A stretch of 64,000 nucleotides of DNA from Prevotella communis (GCF_022024175.1 NZ_CP091794.1:310001-374000); one strand, 5' to 3'; counted from the first letter of the stretch, positions 7,632 to 15,417 are shown. Numbers and translations: made by a program. Notes: generated by a model not told the origin, from the sequence alone.

Positions 7632-9194
7632 CTATAGTGCCTTCCATCTGTCAGGCAGTAGCTCCCTGTATTTCTGTATGTCTACAGGTTTCTTAGGAGG
7701 TATCGCAGCAGCCCTGTTGATAATGTCAGAGATGTATTCAAAGAAATTAATCCCCAGGAGCCTGCACGAGCATGCCAGCGAGTAATATATGGCTGCACGC
7801 TCCGCTCCCTTATGGGATCCAAAGAAGAGTGAGTTCCTTCTTGATAGGGATATGTATCTGTTGAGTCTTTCTACAAGATTGTTGTCCAGATTGTAGTCGC
7901 CTCTGGTGAAGATATTCTCGATGGCTTCCCATTCGTTGATCATATAGTTCACGGCATTATGCCTGTCCGACTTGGGCAGCATCTCCGGATCAGCAGCCAT
8001 CTGGTCGAGCTTCCTGCGTATCTTCTTCAGTATCCCTGGGGCATACTTCCTCCTCCAGCGGAGATTCTTCTCCGTTGTCCATCCGTCTGTTCCGATCTTG
8101 TGCTGATGCTCCATCTGATAGAGCTCATTGATGAGCCTGACTATAGCCTGTGCCTCTTCGTCATCGTCGCCGCAATCGAGGAATTTCCTCTTCACATGCT
8201 GCAGGCAGGACAGTCTCGTAAGCTGTGCCGCCATCTTCCTGTAGGGAGCAAAACCGTCTGACTGGAAGGTCCCTCCATAGTCGCCTATATAGTTAAGGAT
8301 GACGTCCTGTCCTCTTGATCCGTCATGATAAAAGTAATAGACCAGGCCTGTATGTATCGCTGTCACTACCCAGATATATCCTTTCTTCGAGCCCTTTCCG
8401 CCAGGCACCTTGACAAGCACGCGGTGATAGGTCTCGTCGCCTGCCAGATAGTCGTCCTCCTTGACTGCCTGCCCCATCGCCTTGTACAGGTTTTCAAAAA
8501 TGGCCTCTGTCTTGCGCAGCAGTCCGTGGGCCGTCCCCTTGTCCATATCGAAGCCGTTCTCAGCAAAATACTTCACGATACGCTCCACGGGCATGGAGTA
8601 GATGTAGCGCAGCTGGGCGATGCCTGCAATGAAGGAGCCGTCGTAGTTGGAGCCCTGCAGAGGAGCAAGGGGAGCCCTGCCCTCCATGATGCTTCCGTCC
8701 TGGGTATATACATGTACGTGATATATTTTCTTGATGAAGCGCATGGGTACGAGGATATAGCGTACCACGTCACGGGTATCGATCAGGCGTGCCTTCATCT
8801 CGTCGAAACGGGCATCGGTGGGATAGACGTCTTCTTCCTCTATTTCTACCTCGTAGTGTTCCTTACGCCTGGCACCGTAGTTGGTCTTCTCCCTCGGCTT
8901 CGGCTCTGGATCTGCCTGCACATCGTTGGAGTTTGGAGCAGGCTCATTGGAAGCAGCGACTGACGGAGTCTGCTTCTCCGACCTGTTCTGCTGTATCTTC
9001 GTCAGTCCCTTGATGATGTTGTGCTGTTTCTGTTCCTCGGCATTCTTCTGGACGAGCAGGTCCTCCAGCGATGACACCTTCCTGAGAAGCTCATCCACCT
9101 TACGGTTGGCATCTCCAAGCTGCTGTTGGAGAAAGGCAATCTGCTGCTGGAGCATACTGATAATCTCGTCCTTTTTCATACCACAAAGGTACAA
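7632..9194 (-). CDS. tnpC: IS66 TnpC transposase
   Basis: 520 residues. The N-terminus is a leucine-zipper-like coiled coil (about 10-60: ISMLQQQIAFLQQQLGDANR). The central part is an IS66 transposase domain with the DDE residues in YLAGDETYHRVLV (first Asp), GTFQSDGFAPY (second Asp) and LVERLNRYISLSRRN (Glu), ending in the IS66 C-terminal motif FFGSHKGAERAAIYYSLACS. A cysteine-rich zinc-finger region seen in many TnpC proteins is not evident. It catalyses transposition of the element. The annotated ATG encodes MYLCGMKKDE; the inner Met (codon 6) is an equally plausible start. It is transcribed after tnpB, from which it is separated by 48 bases. Confidence 0.96.
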   Translation of the reverse strand: MYLCGMKKDEIISMLQQQIAFLQQQLGDANRKVDELLRKVSSLEDLLVQKNAEEQKQHNIIKGLTKIQQNRSEKQTPSVAASNEPAPNSNDVQADPEPKPREKTNYGARRKEHYEVEIEEEDVYPTDARFDEMKARLIDTRDVVRYILVPMRFIKKIYHVHVYTQDGSIMEGRAPLAPLQGSNYDGSFIAGIAQLRYIYSMPVERIVKYFAENGFDMDKGTAHGLLRKTEAIFENLYKAMGQAVKEDDYLAGDETYHRVLVKVPGGKGSKKGYIWVVTAIHTGLVYYFYHDGSRGQDVILNYIGDYGGTFQSDGFAPYRKMAAQLTRLSCLQHVKRKFLDCGDDDEEAQAIVRLINELYQMEHQHKIGTDGWTTEKNLRWRRKYAPGILKKIRRKLDQMAADPEMLPKSDRHNAVNYMINEWEAIENIFTRGDYNLDNNLVERLNRYISLSRRNSLFFGSHKGAERAAIYYSLACSCRLLGINFFEYISDIINRAAAIPPKKPVDIQKYRELLPDRWKAL

Positions 9195-9242
9195 AAAAAA
9201 GACGAGAGCACCAAAGAAAAACCAAACTATTTTTAAATTAAT

Positions 9243-9626
9243 TTACTGATAATCAGACGATTGCAAAACACAAGAATTTTCAATTCTCAGTCTCTTGCGA
9301 TATCTGACACTCTTGAGGCTCACACCCCGCATGATGGCGGAAAGTGTCCTGTAGGGCATCTCTACGGCCTTCTGACCAGGCCTGAAACGGGGAAGCTCGA
9401 AGGTGCCTCTCTCCAGCCGCTTCTGGTAGAGAAGGAAACCGTCGCCGTCCCAGCAAAGGAGTTTCACCATCTGACGGTTCTTGCCAAAGAAGATGAATAC
9501 ATCACCATTGAGCAGCGGACGCTTCAGTTCCTGAATTACCAGTTTTGAGAGTCCGTTGATTCCCATATTCATCCGCACATAGCGCTGGCACACATAATAC
9601 TGTCTGCTTTCCTCTAATCCGAACAT
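9243..9626 (-). CDS. tnpB: IS66 TnpB accessory protein
   Basis: 127 residues of the IS66 Orf2 type. The start MFGLEESRQYYV, the middle NGDVFIFFGKNRQMVKLLCWDGDGF and the end of the family core PYRTLSAIMRGV are all characteristic. Family members are about 110-120 aa and needed for transposition with TnpA and TnpC. The ATG overlaps the tnpA stop region by 13 bases, suggesting translational coupling. Confidence 0.95.
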   Translation of the reverse strand: MFGLEESRQYYVCQRYVRMNMGINGLSKLVIQELKRPLLNGDVFIFFGKNRQMVKLLCWDGDGFLLYQKRLERGTFELPRFRPGQKAVEMPYRTLSAIMRGVSLKSVRYRKRLRIENSCVLQSSDYQ

Positions 9627-10066
9627 GGCACGCCCTCCCCGGAATAAAGTTTAAGGAATGAAACGACTGCCTCGGCACTGCCGCGACGAATATTGATCAC
9701 CGTCCCGTCAGGAAGTGTCAGGCTGATACCCGTAAGAAGGTCACAAGGACGGATGGGAACATCTGGTTCAGATGCCAGACGGACTGGAAGAATCGATGGT
9801 GCTGACGACATAGATGAATCCAACGTGTCTGACTCATTACGAAACTGGAGAACGCGGCTCTTCGCATCGTGCACACTGTAGCCACGACCGTAAAGCCACT
9901 TCTCGAAACATCGTTGCTTTACGTGGACAGAACGAAGATATGCAGCAAGGCGCAAGCGAGGCTGCTTCTCTAATTCTGAAAGAAATTGATGCCAGGTCTT
10001 CTCATGACGGGCATCGGCTGTCTGTAATTCCATATTGCATAGTCTATTTAAATTAAGAATATGCAA
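9614..10066 (-). CDS. tnpA: IS66 TnpA accessory protein
   Basis: 150 residues. The C-terminal half carries the IS66 Orf1 signature ISLTLPDGTVINIRRGSAEA. The N-terminal half (KTWHQFLSELEKQPRLRL) is basic and helical, compatible with the HTH-like N-domain of TnpA. The second methionine (MELQTADARHEK, 10033) fits the family better than the first; the leader upstream is short because the right inverted repeat begins about 30 bases before it. Confidence 0.92.
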   Translation of the reverse strand: MHILNLNRLCNMELQTADARHEKTWHQFLSELEKQPRLRLAAYLRSVHVKQRCFEKWLYGRGYSVHDAKSRVLQFRNESDTLDSSMSSAPSILPVRLASEPDVPIRPCDLLTGISLTLPDGTVINIRRGSAEAVVSFLKLYSGEGVPCSD

Positions 10067-10117
10067 AGGTACCGACTTTTGGGATACGAGTCAAGACGTC
10101 AAAGCGGATACGCTTAC

Positions 10118-10125
10118 ATTCTGAG
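10118..10125 (+). repeat. IS66 target-site duplication, right copy (ATTCTGAG)
   Basis: Identical to 7594-7601. Removing 7602-10125 would rejoin the ancestral sequence at TTCTGAG|TGTAGG. Confidence 0.95.
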
Positions 10126-10169
10126 TGTAGGGTCAGTGTAGGATATGGTGAGGGTGAGTGTAGGGTTGA
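10126..10169 (+). repeat. 11-bp tandem array (TGTAGGGT theme), four units
   Basis: Units TGTAGGGTCAG, TGTAGGATATG, GTGAGGGTGAG and TGTAGGGTTGA begin at 10126, 10137, 10148 and 10159, an exact 11-base pitch. The theme is the reverse complement of the CCTACACT array at 7308-7362, so the two arrays were inverted partners before IS66 entered. A single inverted CACCCTACACT follows at 10173. Confidence 0.75.
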
Positions 10170-10240
10170 GAGCACCCTACACTGGCCTCAAAGCCTTTGT
10201 TGCAGGGCGTTTCCTGCGTTTGGAGTGAGGGTTGATGGTA

Positions 10241-10303
10241 AAACGTTTTTCTTGTCGAGAAACGTCGTTTTGCTGATAGAGAAACGACGAGTTGCTCGTC
10301 AAG
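10241..10303 (+). repeat. Phased palindrome array D (AAACG theme), three units
   Basis: Units start AAACG at 10241, 10260 and 10282 (spacing 19 then 22) and end in GAG/GAG/AAG at a strict 22-base pitch. Each unit has its own dyad: AAAACGTTTT, AAACGTCGTTT and GACGAGTTGCTCGTC (10286-10300). The dyads differ in letters but are kept symmetrical. Confidence 0.7.
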
Positions 10304-10368
10304 ATGCTCTGAAATGGAGAATGTAATTTCTTTTTACGACTTAAATTACGTCGGGATTTCTTGCTAAA

Positions 10369-10456
10369 TCAATAATATTTTTGAGCTGATTCATTTGATG
10401 ATTTGAATTAGCTCAAATCATGAAATGAGTTAACTCAAATCATGAAATGAGTTAAG
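10369..10456 (+). repeat. 22-bp phased palindrome array E (TCA-N10-TGA theme), four units
   Basis: Units start at 10369, 10391, 10413 and 10435, all exactly 22 bases. All contain TCA-N10-TGA; the last two are identical for 21 of 22 bases (TCAAATCATGAAATGAGTTA). The perfect dyad TGAGTTAACTCA spans the junction at 10426-10437. Confidence 0.8.
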
Positions 10457-10573
10457 TGAATTTTTTAGGGTCATTTTTGTGCAATATAGTCCTATCAGCA
10501 AGGAAATGGAGCCAAAGTGATTTGTCAAGAAAACTTATTTGCCTTTTTTGCACGAAATCTCATGTCCAGTCAG

Positions 10574-10703
10574 AAACCATAGGTTAAGGCATCGTAAGTC
10601 ATAGACTAAGGACTCGTAAACCTATGGTTTAGCAACCGTAAACCATAGAGTTACTACCTCAAACTCATTGAGTTGCGATCCCAAACTCATTAGTTCCTAC
10701 AGG
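10574..10703 (+). repeat. 22-bp phased palindrome array F, six units
   Basis: Six units of 22, 22, 22, 21, 22 and 21 bases start at 10574, 10596, 10618, 10640, 10661 and 10683. Each begins with a dyad (AACCATAGGTT, AGTCATAGACT, AAACCTATGGTTT, AAACCATAGAGTT, AACTCATTGAGTT, AACTCATTAGTT) followed by 8-10 variable bases. Changes in one arm are matched in the other. The array runs into the hipA relic at 10665-10739. Confidence 0.85.
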
Positions 10704-10739
10704 TAAGCCAAACATGTTGGCAATAGCTACATCTACCAT
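10665..10739 (-). pseudogene. hipA relic: first codons only, overlapping hipB stop
   Basis: On the minus strand ATG at 10739-10737 overlaps the hipB-like stop (TAG 10735-10733) in the way hipA normally follows hipB. It encodes MVDVAIANMFGLPVG, which resembles the first strand of Bacteroidota HipA proteins (compare VSVMYHGRKVGTL in the intact gene at 3873), then passes into palindrome-array sequence and stops at 10667-10665 after 24 codons. The rest of the kinase is absent: the array replaces it. The identity rests on 15 residues plus context. Confidence 0.55.
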
Positions 10740-11080
10740 TCTGATTCCTCCTTGTTATTGATGTTAATTTGCCCTGTAGCACGTTTCCTTTGATGGGCTT
10801 TCGTTGATTGAACTAATTGATAGTATTCGCTTGGACTTAACTGGTCTTCTTCAACGAGGGGTTGTAAAACGTCCAGCTTCCCCAGTGTGCGTAATAGTCT
10901 TACTAACGAGTCAAATGAACGAATCTCGCCTTTCTCAATTTTCTTAATAGTAGAAAGGGATACATTTGCAGCTATAGATAAACTTTTCTGTGTGATGTCT
11001 TGTCTTAGTCTAATAGACTTCAGTTTTTCTCCAATCTTTGTGAGAAGAGCCACATCTGTAAGCATGTAAATATCGTCCAT
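10733..11080 (-). CDS. Orphan HipB-like XRE regulator
   Basis: 115 residues with an XRE HTH at about 14-70: KLKSIRLRQDITQKSLSIAANVSLSTIKKIEKGE is a textbook helix-turn-helix. The C-terminal tail (HQRKRATGQININN) is basic, as in HipB-type antitoxins of this phylum. No kinase gene follows; only a hipA start relic remains. It has its own promoter: TATATTTG on the minus strand at 11116-11109. It may survive as a solitary repressor or as an anti-toxin able to act on the hipA at 2782, but the two HTH sequences are clearly different. Confidence 0.85.
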   Translation of the reverse strand: MDDIYMLTDVALLTKIGEKLKSIRLRQDITQKSLSIAANVSLSTIKKIEKGEIRSFDSLVRLLRTLGKLDVLQPLVEEDQLSPSEYYQLVQSTKAHQRKRATGQININNKEESEW

Positions 11081-11108
11081 AATAGTTTTGTTTTAAACCT
11101 TTACGGTG

Positions 11109-11116
11109 CAAATATA
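11109..11116 (-). promoter_or_regulatory. -7 box of the orphan hipB-like gene
   Basis: Minus-strand TATATTTG about 30 bases upstream of the ATG at 11080, matching the phylum's TAnnTTTG element. Confidence 0.65.
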
Positions 11117-11183
11117 CGTATAAAAGTTTAATTTAGAGCTGTTACTTGGTGATTATTTAATAGACTTTAACTGTAGCTGATAG

Positions 11184-11253
11184 AAACCATATCATTGAAT
11201 TGTTACCTCAAACTCATTGAGTTCCGGTCTCAAAGTCGCTGTACATAGATTAT
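11184..11253 (+). repeat. Short phased palindrome array G
   Basis: Units with AAACCAT (11184), AAACTCATTGAGTT (11210) and AAAGTCGCTG (11232), spaced 26 and 22 bases. The middle unit repeats the TCAAACTCATTGAGTT word of array F unit 5 exactly. It lies between the hipB promoter and the tldD-like promoter. Confidence 0.6.
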
Positions 11254-11295
11254 TAAGTGAAGTCCCGCTGATTCCAAAGAAAAGTCTCAGTATTA

Positions 11296-11327
11296 TTTGC
11301 ATGATAAAAAGATTTTACCTATCTTTG
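11296..11327 (+). promoter_or_regulatory. Promoter of the tldD-like gene
   Basis: TTTG at 11296-11299 and TATCTTTG at 11320-11327 with 20 bases between them, a near-ideal Bacteroidota promoter. It places the start of transcription near 11335 and the leader at about 45 bases. Confidence 0.8.
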
Positions 11328-11381
11328 CAGCATGCAACGAATTAGTAACTTTGCATCAGGAAACCTAAACCGAATTATATA

Positions 11382-14300
11382 ATGATCAGGCTAAACCTTA
11401 TGATAGGAAATCAAAGACCAGTCTCTCTGATCTTTGTGTTGTTTTGGACTTGTAGTCAGATAGTTTCTGCACAAGCTAGGATGAGTGATCCCTTGTATGA
11501 CTTGCTCAGAAATGAGATAACCTATTACTATAAGCATCTGAGTCAGGACTCTGTGCCCGTACAGTTCATGTCGTTTGGCGCACTGGATGAGCAAACCGTC
11601 AGTATCGACAGCGACATGGGACACGCTTCGGTGCATGAAACGAATGGCCGCAAGTTCTGCCCGCAGATTTCGTTTGGCACGCTGAATGACGGAAAGGGCC
11701 TGAATCGTTATGCTTATAAGGAAGATGAATGGATGGACAGTCAGATGCAGATGGCTGATCTGCCTTATGAAAACGACACGGTAGCTATCAAGTCGGTGAT
11801 ATGGAATGCCTTGAGCCGGATGTATCGTGGGCAAATGGCTGTATGGCAAAAGACGAAAAAGAAATCCGCGCAAACGCCACTCGCTGCAAGGAAATCGGCG
11901 AACGTATATTATGAAGAACCGCTTGCCGATGTGTCTTTCGATAAGGAATATTGGAAGCATCTTCTGAATGAAATCACAGCGGCACAAGCACGCAAAATGC
12001 CTGAGGCCCGTTGCCTGGCACATATCGAAAGCCTGAACCAACGACGATATGTTATCGATTCAGAGGGTACGGCCGTGGTGAGCAACAGACAGTCGTTCGT
12101 CTTGGCTATTCGTGTGTCGGTCAAGGACTTCAGGGGTGTGGAATGTGCATTAGACAAGGAATATTTCGCCTACAAGACTTCAGAGCTGCCTAGTCAGGAA
12201 ACACTTGCCCGAGATATGGAGGTTTTGGCCCAGCGGACTATTGCACTGAGCAAGGCACCGATGGCAGAGGCCTATAGCGGTCCTGTGATTCTGTCGGGAA
12301 ATGCCAGCGCAGTCTTTTTCCACGAGGTGTTTGGACACCGGCTGGAACGTAAGGACTCTGAGTTTGCGTCCATGAAGGGGCATCAGGTGTTACCTTCGGA
12401 TTTCAGCATCACCTGCAACCCTCAGCAACAATATTCCGGTGGAACCCCGCTGACCGGCTATTATCAGTATGATGACGAGGGTTCGATGGGGAAGAAGGTG
12501 GAATGTGTGATTGATGGAAAGATGGCGAACATGCTGACATGCCTGTCACAGCAGGCTGCCACCAATGGCCACGGCCGTTCTGCGTTTGGAAGTGAAGCCG
12601 CCCCAAGACAGTCAAACCTGATGGTGGAGACTTCTCATCCCTATACGGAAACTGAACTGCGCCAGATGCTTATCACCGATTTGAAGCGACAGAACAAGGA
12701 CTATGGCTATTATATCAAGTCTGTCAGCAATGGATGGACAACACTCAGGGGTAGTGCGAAGGTAGCTTCTTCTTTCAATGTTTTCCCCATGGAGACCTAC
12801 AAAGTCTATGCTGACGGAAGGGCCGACGAACTGGTACGTGGCGTGTCGCTTATCGGTACACCGTTATCCGCCTTCAGCAACATCAGGGCAGCAGGTGGAG
12901 ATGTGGAAGTGTTCAACGGCCGATGCGGCTCCGGGTCTGGATGGATTCCTGTGTCAAGCCGTTCACCGATGATTTATGTATCGCAGATTGAAACCCAGGT
13001 CATTGATCATGGCGAGGGAGAGACGGATACGTCTTCCCGTCCAGACTTCCAAACTTGGGCTGAGAATGGATCGCAGGATGCCGACTCCGTCATTTTTAAG
13101 GCGATGAAGGATGAGATGGGTAAGGGAATGGCATTAGAAATCAACGGCCAGCACCCGATGTTCCTGGATTATTACGTACGTCGCCAGGCAACGACCAAGA
13201 TTGTCTCGTCGTTGGGTAGTTGTCTGAAATATGAACCAGAAGGCGTGAGGAACTCCGGACTTGTCCAGGTTATTGCTGGCAACAGAATGCAGACCTCTCG
13301 TAGCGGTAATACATTGGGCCGGCCATTCCTCCTGCCAGACGACATTGGCTATTATCATCTGCGAAGTGAGTTAAGTCAGCGTACGGCTGCACAATTCCGT
13401 CACGCTACAGACTGGTTGACAAAGAATCAGAACGAAGTCAGGGCAGACAGTCTGCCAGAGTGGCTGGAATTGCCAGGCAGAACCGTCATCGAGCCCTCTG
13501 CGCTGGACGGATGGCAGGAAGATGCAGAACAGTTGAAGGCGCTGGCGGATAAGTTGTCGGAAGTCCTGGGTACATATCCAGAGTTTACTTCATCACGTGT
13601 AGAAATTGAGCAAAAGTATGCCGACTGCTACCGCACCACATCTGAGGGACTGAAGATGAGAACGCCATCCAAGCAGATCAAGCTTCTCCTGTATGCTGAT
13701 TTACCGATGGCAAACGGCACAAAACTGAATGTGATTGATGGCTATGCCTCTATTTATGATGTGGTCGATCTGCCTCCGACAGATTCGCTTATTGCTTTCG
13801 TGAGGAGAATGGCAGAATTAAATATCGCTCAATGCAGGGCACCACGTTGTGATGACCAGGAATATATGGGACCCGTGCTGTACGAAAACTCTGCCGCAAA
13901 TGTGTTCCTTCATGAGAATACTTACGATAAGACGCTCTCAACATATATCCACACCCACTTTAATCCGAACAAGAGAGAATATGATAATACCTGTCAGAAG
14001 ATAGGCAAGAAGGTGGTCAGCAATCAAATTTCCCTGACTCAGTTGAGCGAAGATTCTGTGTTTGATGGGCGCCGACTATTGCGCTACAGACATTATGATG
14101 CAGATGGGGTTCGTCCACAGACAGTAGAATTGGTGCGTGACGGTATCTTGCTCAGACAGTTATCGGGACGTATTCCTTCTCCAGGAGCCAGGACTTCTAC
14201 GGGTAATGAGGCGCTGAGGGAGGTGCAGGTACCATCATGGCCAACCATGTTTGAAAGTGGTGTGATGCGCATTGATTGCAAAAAGACCATGTCCCGCAGC

Positions 14301-14612
14301 AAGTTGCTGAAGAAACTTTGCGCCATAGCCCGTCAGCAAGGACTGCCTTACGCCTATATCTTGAAAGGCAGGGCTGTCCTGGTGCGTGTCGATACAAAGA
14401 CTGGAAAAGAAGAACTGATGCAGCAGCGGTGCAACGACCAACCATCCATGCTGGAACTGATGGGCGACGTGATGGCATCGAATGGGATGACTGCAGAGCC
14501 GGAGACTTCCGTCATTCATCCTCAAGCCATCCTGCTGCCGATGGCTGACCTTTCGTTTGAAGACCAGAGAACATCTGCTTTGTGTGAACGGTTCCTGGAG
14601 TTGAGACATTGA
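11382..14612 (+). CDS. Double-domain TldD/PmbA-like metalloprotease, exported
   Basis: 1076 residues, about twice the usual TldD/PmbA length. An N-terminal signal peptide is likely (SLIFVLFWTCSQIVSAQA; the inner Met8 fits as start). The first TldD-like half (about 35-560) carries the intact HExxxH motif HEVFGH (314-319) with a Cys515 in GRCGSGSG where TldD has its metal-ligand cysteine. The second half (about 690-1076) repeats the layout (EYMGPVLYENSAANVFLHEN) but the motif reads HENTYD (844-849), so the second His is lost and no equivalent Cys motif is seen. One catalytic and one degenerate half in a single chain mimics the TldD-TldE heterodimer, where only TldD binds zinc. The substrate is unknown. 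Confidence 0.85.
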   Translation: MIRLNLMIGNQRPVSLIFVLFWTCSQIVSAQARMSDPLYDLLRNEITYYYKHLSQDSVPVQFMSFGALDEQTVSIDSDMGHASVHETNGRKFCPQISFGTLNDGKGLNRYAYKEDEWMDSQMQMADLPYENDTVAIKSVIWNALSRMYRGQMAVWQKTKKKSAQTPLAARKSANVYYEEPLADVSFDKEYWKHLLNEITAAQARKMPEARCLAHIESLNQRRYVIDSEGTAVVSNRQSFVLAIRVSVKDFRGVECALDKEYFAYKTSELPSQETLARDMEVLAQRTIALSKAPMAEAYSGPVILSGNASAVFFHEVFGHRLERKDSEFASMKGHQVLPSDFSITCNPQQQYSGGTPLTGYYQYDDEGSMGKKVECVIDGKMANMLTCLSQQAATNGHGRSAFGSEAAPRQSNLMVETSHPYTETELRQMLITDLKRQNKDYGYYIKSVSNGWTTLRGSAKVASSFNVFPMETYKVYADGRADELVRGVSLIGTPLSAFSNIRAAGGDVEVFNGRCGSGSGWIPVSSRSPMIYVSQIETQVIDHGEGETDTSSRPDFQTWAENGSQDADSVIFKAMKDEMGKGMALEINGQHPMFLDYYVRRQATTKIVSSLGSCLKYEPEGVRNSGLVQVIAGNRMQTSRSGNTLGRPFLLPDDIGYYHLRSELSQRTAAQFRHATDWLTKNQNEVRADSLPEWLELPGRTVIEPSALDGWQEDAEQLKALADKLSEVLGTYPEFTSSRVEIEQKYADCYRTTSEGLKMRTPSKQIKLLLYADLPMANGTKLNVIDGYASIYDVVDLPPTDSLIAFVRRMAELNIAQCRAPRCDDQEYMGPVLYENSAANVFLHENTYDKTLSTYIHTHFNPNKREYDNTCQKIGKKVVSNQISLTQLSEDSVFDGRRLLRYRHYDADGVRPQTVELVRDGILLRQLSGRIPSPGARTSTGNEALREVQVPSWPTMFESGVMRIDCKKTMSRSKLLKKLCAIARQQGLPYAYILKGRAVLVRVDTKTGKEELMQQRCNDQPSMLELMGDVMASNGMTAEPETSVIHPQAILLPMADLSFEDQRTSALCERFLELRH

Positions 14613-14716
14613 TAGAGGCTAATACTTGCATCCGATTAGTTTAACCAATGTTATGTAATTTAAACCTAAAACCGATAGATTCCTGTTGGACAGTAGTGAT
14701 TAAAAATAGTATTATT

Positions 14717-15388
14717 ATGAAACGATTATTATTATCTTTGTTTATGTGTATTACTGTTTCAGTGGTATTTGCACAGACAGGTTTTAAACAGTTGCAGTTC
14801 TATACCCAAATGATGGAAGGATCTGCTTATTGGGAAAGCATGCATCAGTATTTTATGAAGGAGCATCAGTATCGTTATGCTTGTATTACGTGCCCTTCGT
14901 CTGAGCCAGAGTCTTGTCTTCTTATCGGTGATTCAACTCTGACTATCGTGACGCTAGACAAGATGATCTATTCGTATTTGCGTGATAAGAAGTTGGAGAA
15001 AAAGCCAAAGATTACTCAAAAGACATTGTCTGTAAGTAAACGTTTTGTTATTGATCTTTGTAATCTGATAGACTTGGGATCTTTGACTTCTGATGCTTAT
15101 GAAACCAGTAGAATGACTGATGGCACCACGACTTATTTCTTATCCTATTCCCAGATATATCATTCTTCAAAGACGCGCGCAAATGGGAGTGCTAATGGGG
15201 GCAACGAGGCTTCGCAGTTGATGAGATTATTGAATCAGATTCGCGATGCTGTTATTGGTAAGTGTCCTTTTGTGGAGTCTGACCTTATGACACAAATACA
15301 TAATCAGCATAAACATCTTTTCACGCTCTTGCCCTCAAACTTTGCAGACCGTGAAATGTACGACTTGTATTTACCCCAAACTCATTGA
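14717..15388 (+). CDS. Secreted protein of unknown function
   Basis: 223 residues from ATG 14717. An upstream in-frame start at 14648 exists but would put 23 non-signal residues before a clear signal peptide (MKRLLLSLFMCITVSVVFAQ), so 14717 is preferred. The mature part has alternating helix and strand (TLTIVTLDKMIYSYL, KRFVIDLCNLIDLG) without a motif I recognise. It lies about 100 bases after the tldD-like gene on the same strand and could be its partner. The last codons (LPQTH, stop) are formed by the repeat word CAAACTCATTGAGTT seen in arrays F and G, so the present C-terminus may have been cut by repeat insertion. Confidence 0.65.
   Translation: MKRLLLSLFMCITVSVVFAQTGFKQLQFYTQMMEGSAYWESMHQYFMKEHQYRYACITCPSSEPESCLLIGDSTLTIVTLDKMIYSYLRDKKLEKKPKITQKTLSVSKRFVIDLCNLIDLGSLTSDAYETSRMTDGTTTYFLSYSQIYHSSKTRANGSANGGNEASQLMRLLNQIRDAVIGKCPFVESDLMTQIHNQHKHLFTLLPSNFADREMYDLYLPQTH
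15373..15388 (+). repeat. Single CAAACTCATTGAGTT palindrome at a gene end
   Basis: The word CCCAAACTCATTGAGTTG supplies the last sense codons and the TGA stop of the preceding gene. It equals unit 5 of array F and the middle unit of array G. Confidence 0.55.
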
Positions 15389-15417
15389 GTTGTAGATTAG
15401 CGATATGGATTTGATAA

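Larger units (their letters stand above)
7602..10117 (-). mobile_element. Complete IS66-family insertion sequence
   Basis: 2516 bases bounded by inverted repeats. The left end begins GTAAGCGTATCCGCTTTGAC, and the right end (10117 leftwards) is the reverse complement, identical over 21 bases (7602-7622 versus 10097-10117) and similar for several more. Flanking 8-bp duplications ATTCTGAG are perfect. It carries the standard set tnpA, tnpB and tnpC on the minus strand, all intact. It interrupted an intergenic array region and broke no recognisable gene. Perfect duplications and intact ORFs indicate a recent insertion. Confidence 0.97.

Noticed and set aside
8325..8963. 212-codon plus-strand ORF inside IS66
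   Set aside because: Antisense to tnpC; IS66 elements have no known gene there.
10574..10703. CRISPR array
   Set aside because: Units are 22 bases in total with changing palindromes; there is no constant repeat of 23-47 bases with unique spacers and no cas gene nearby.
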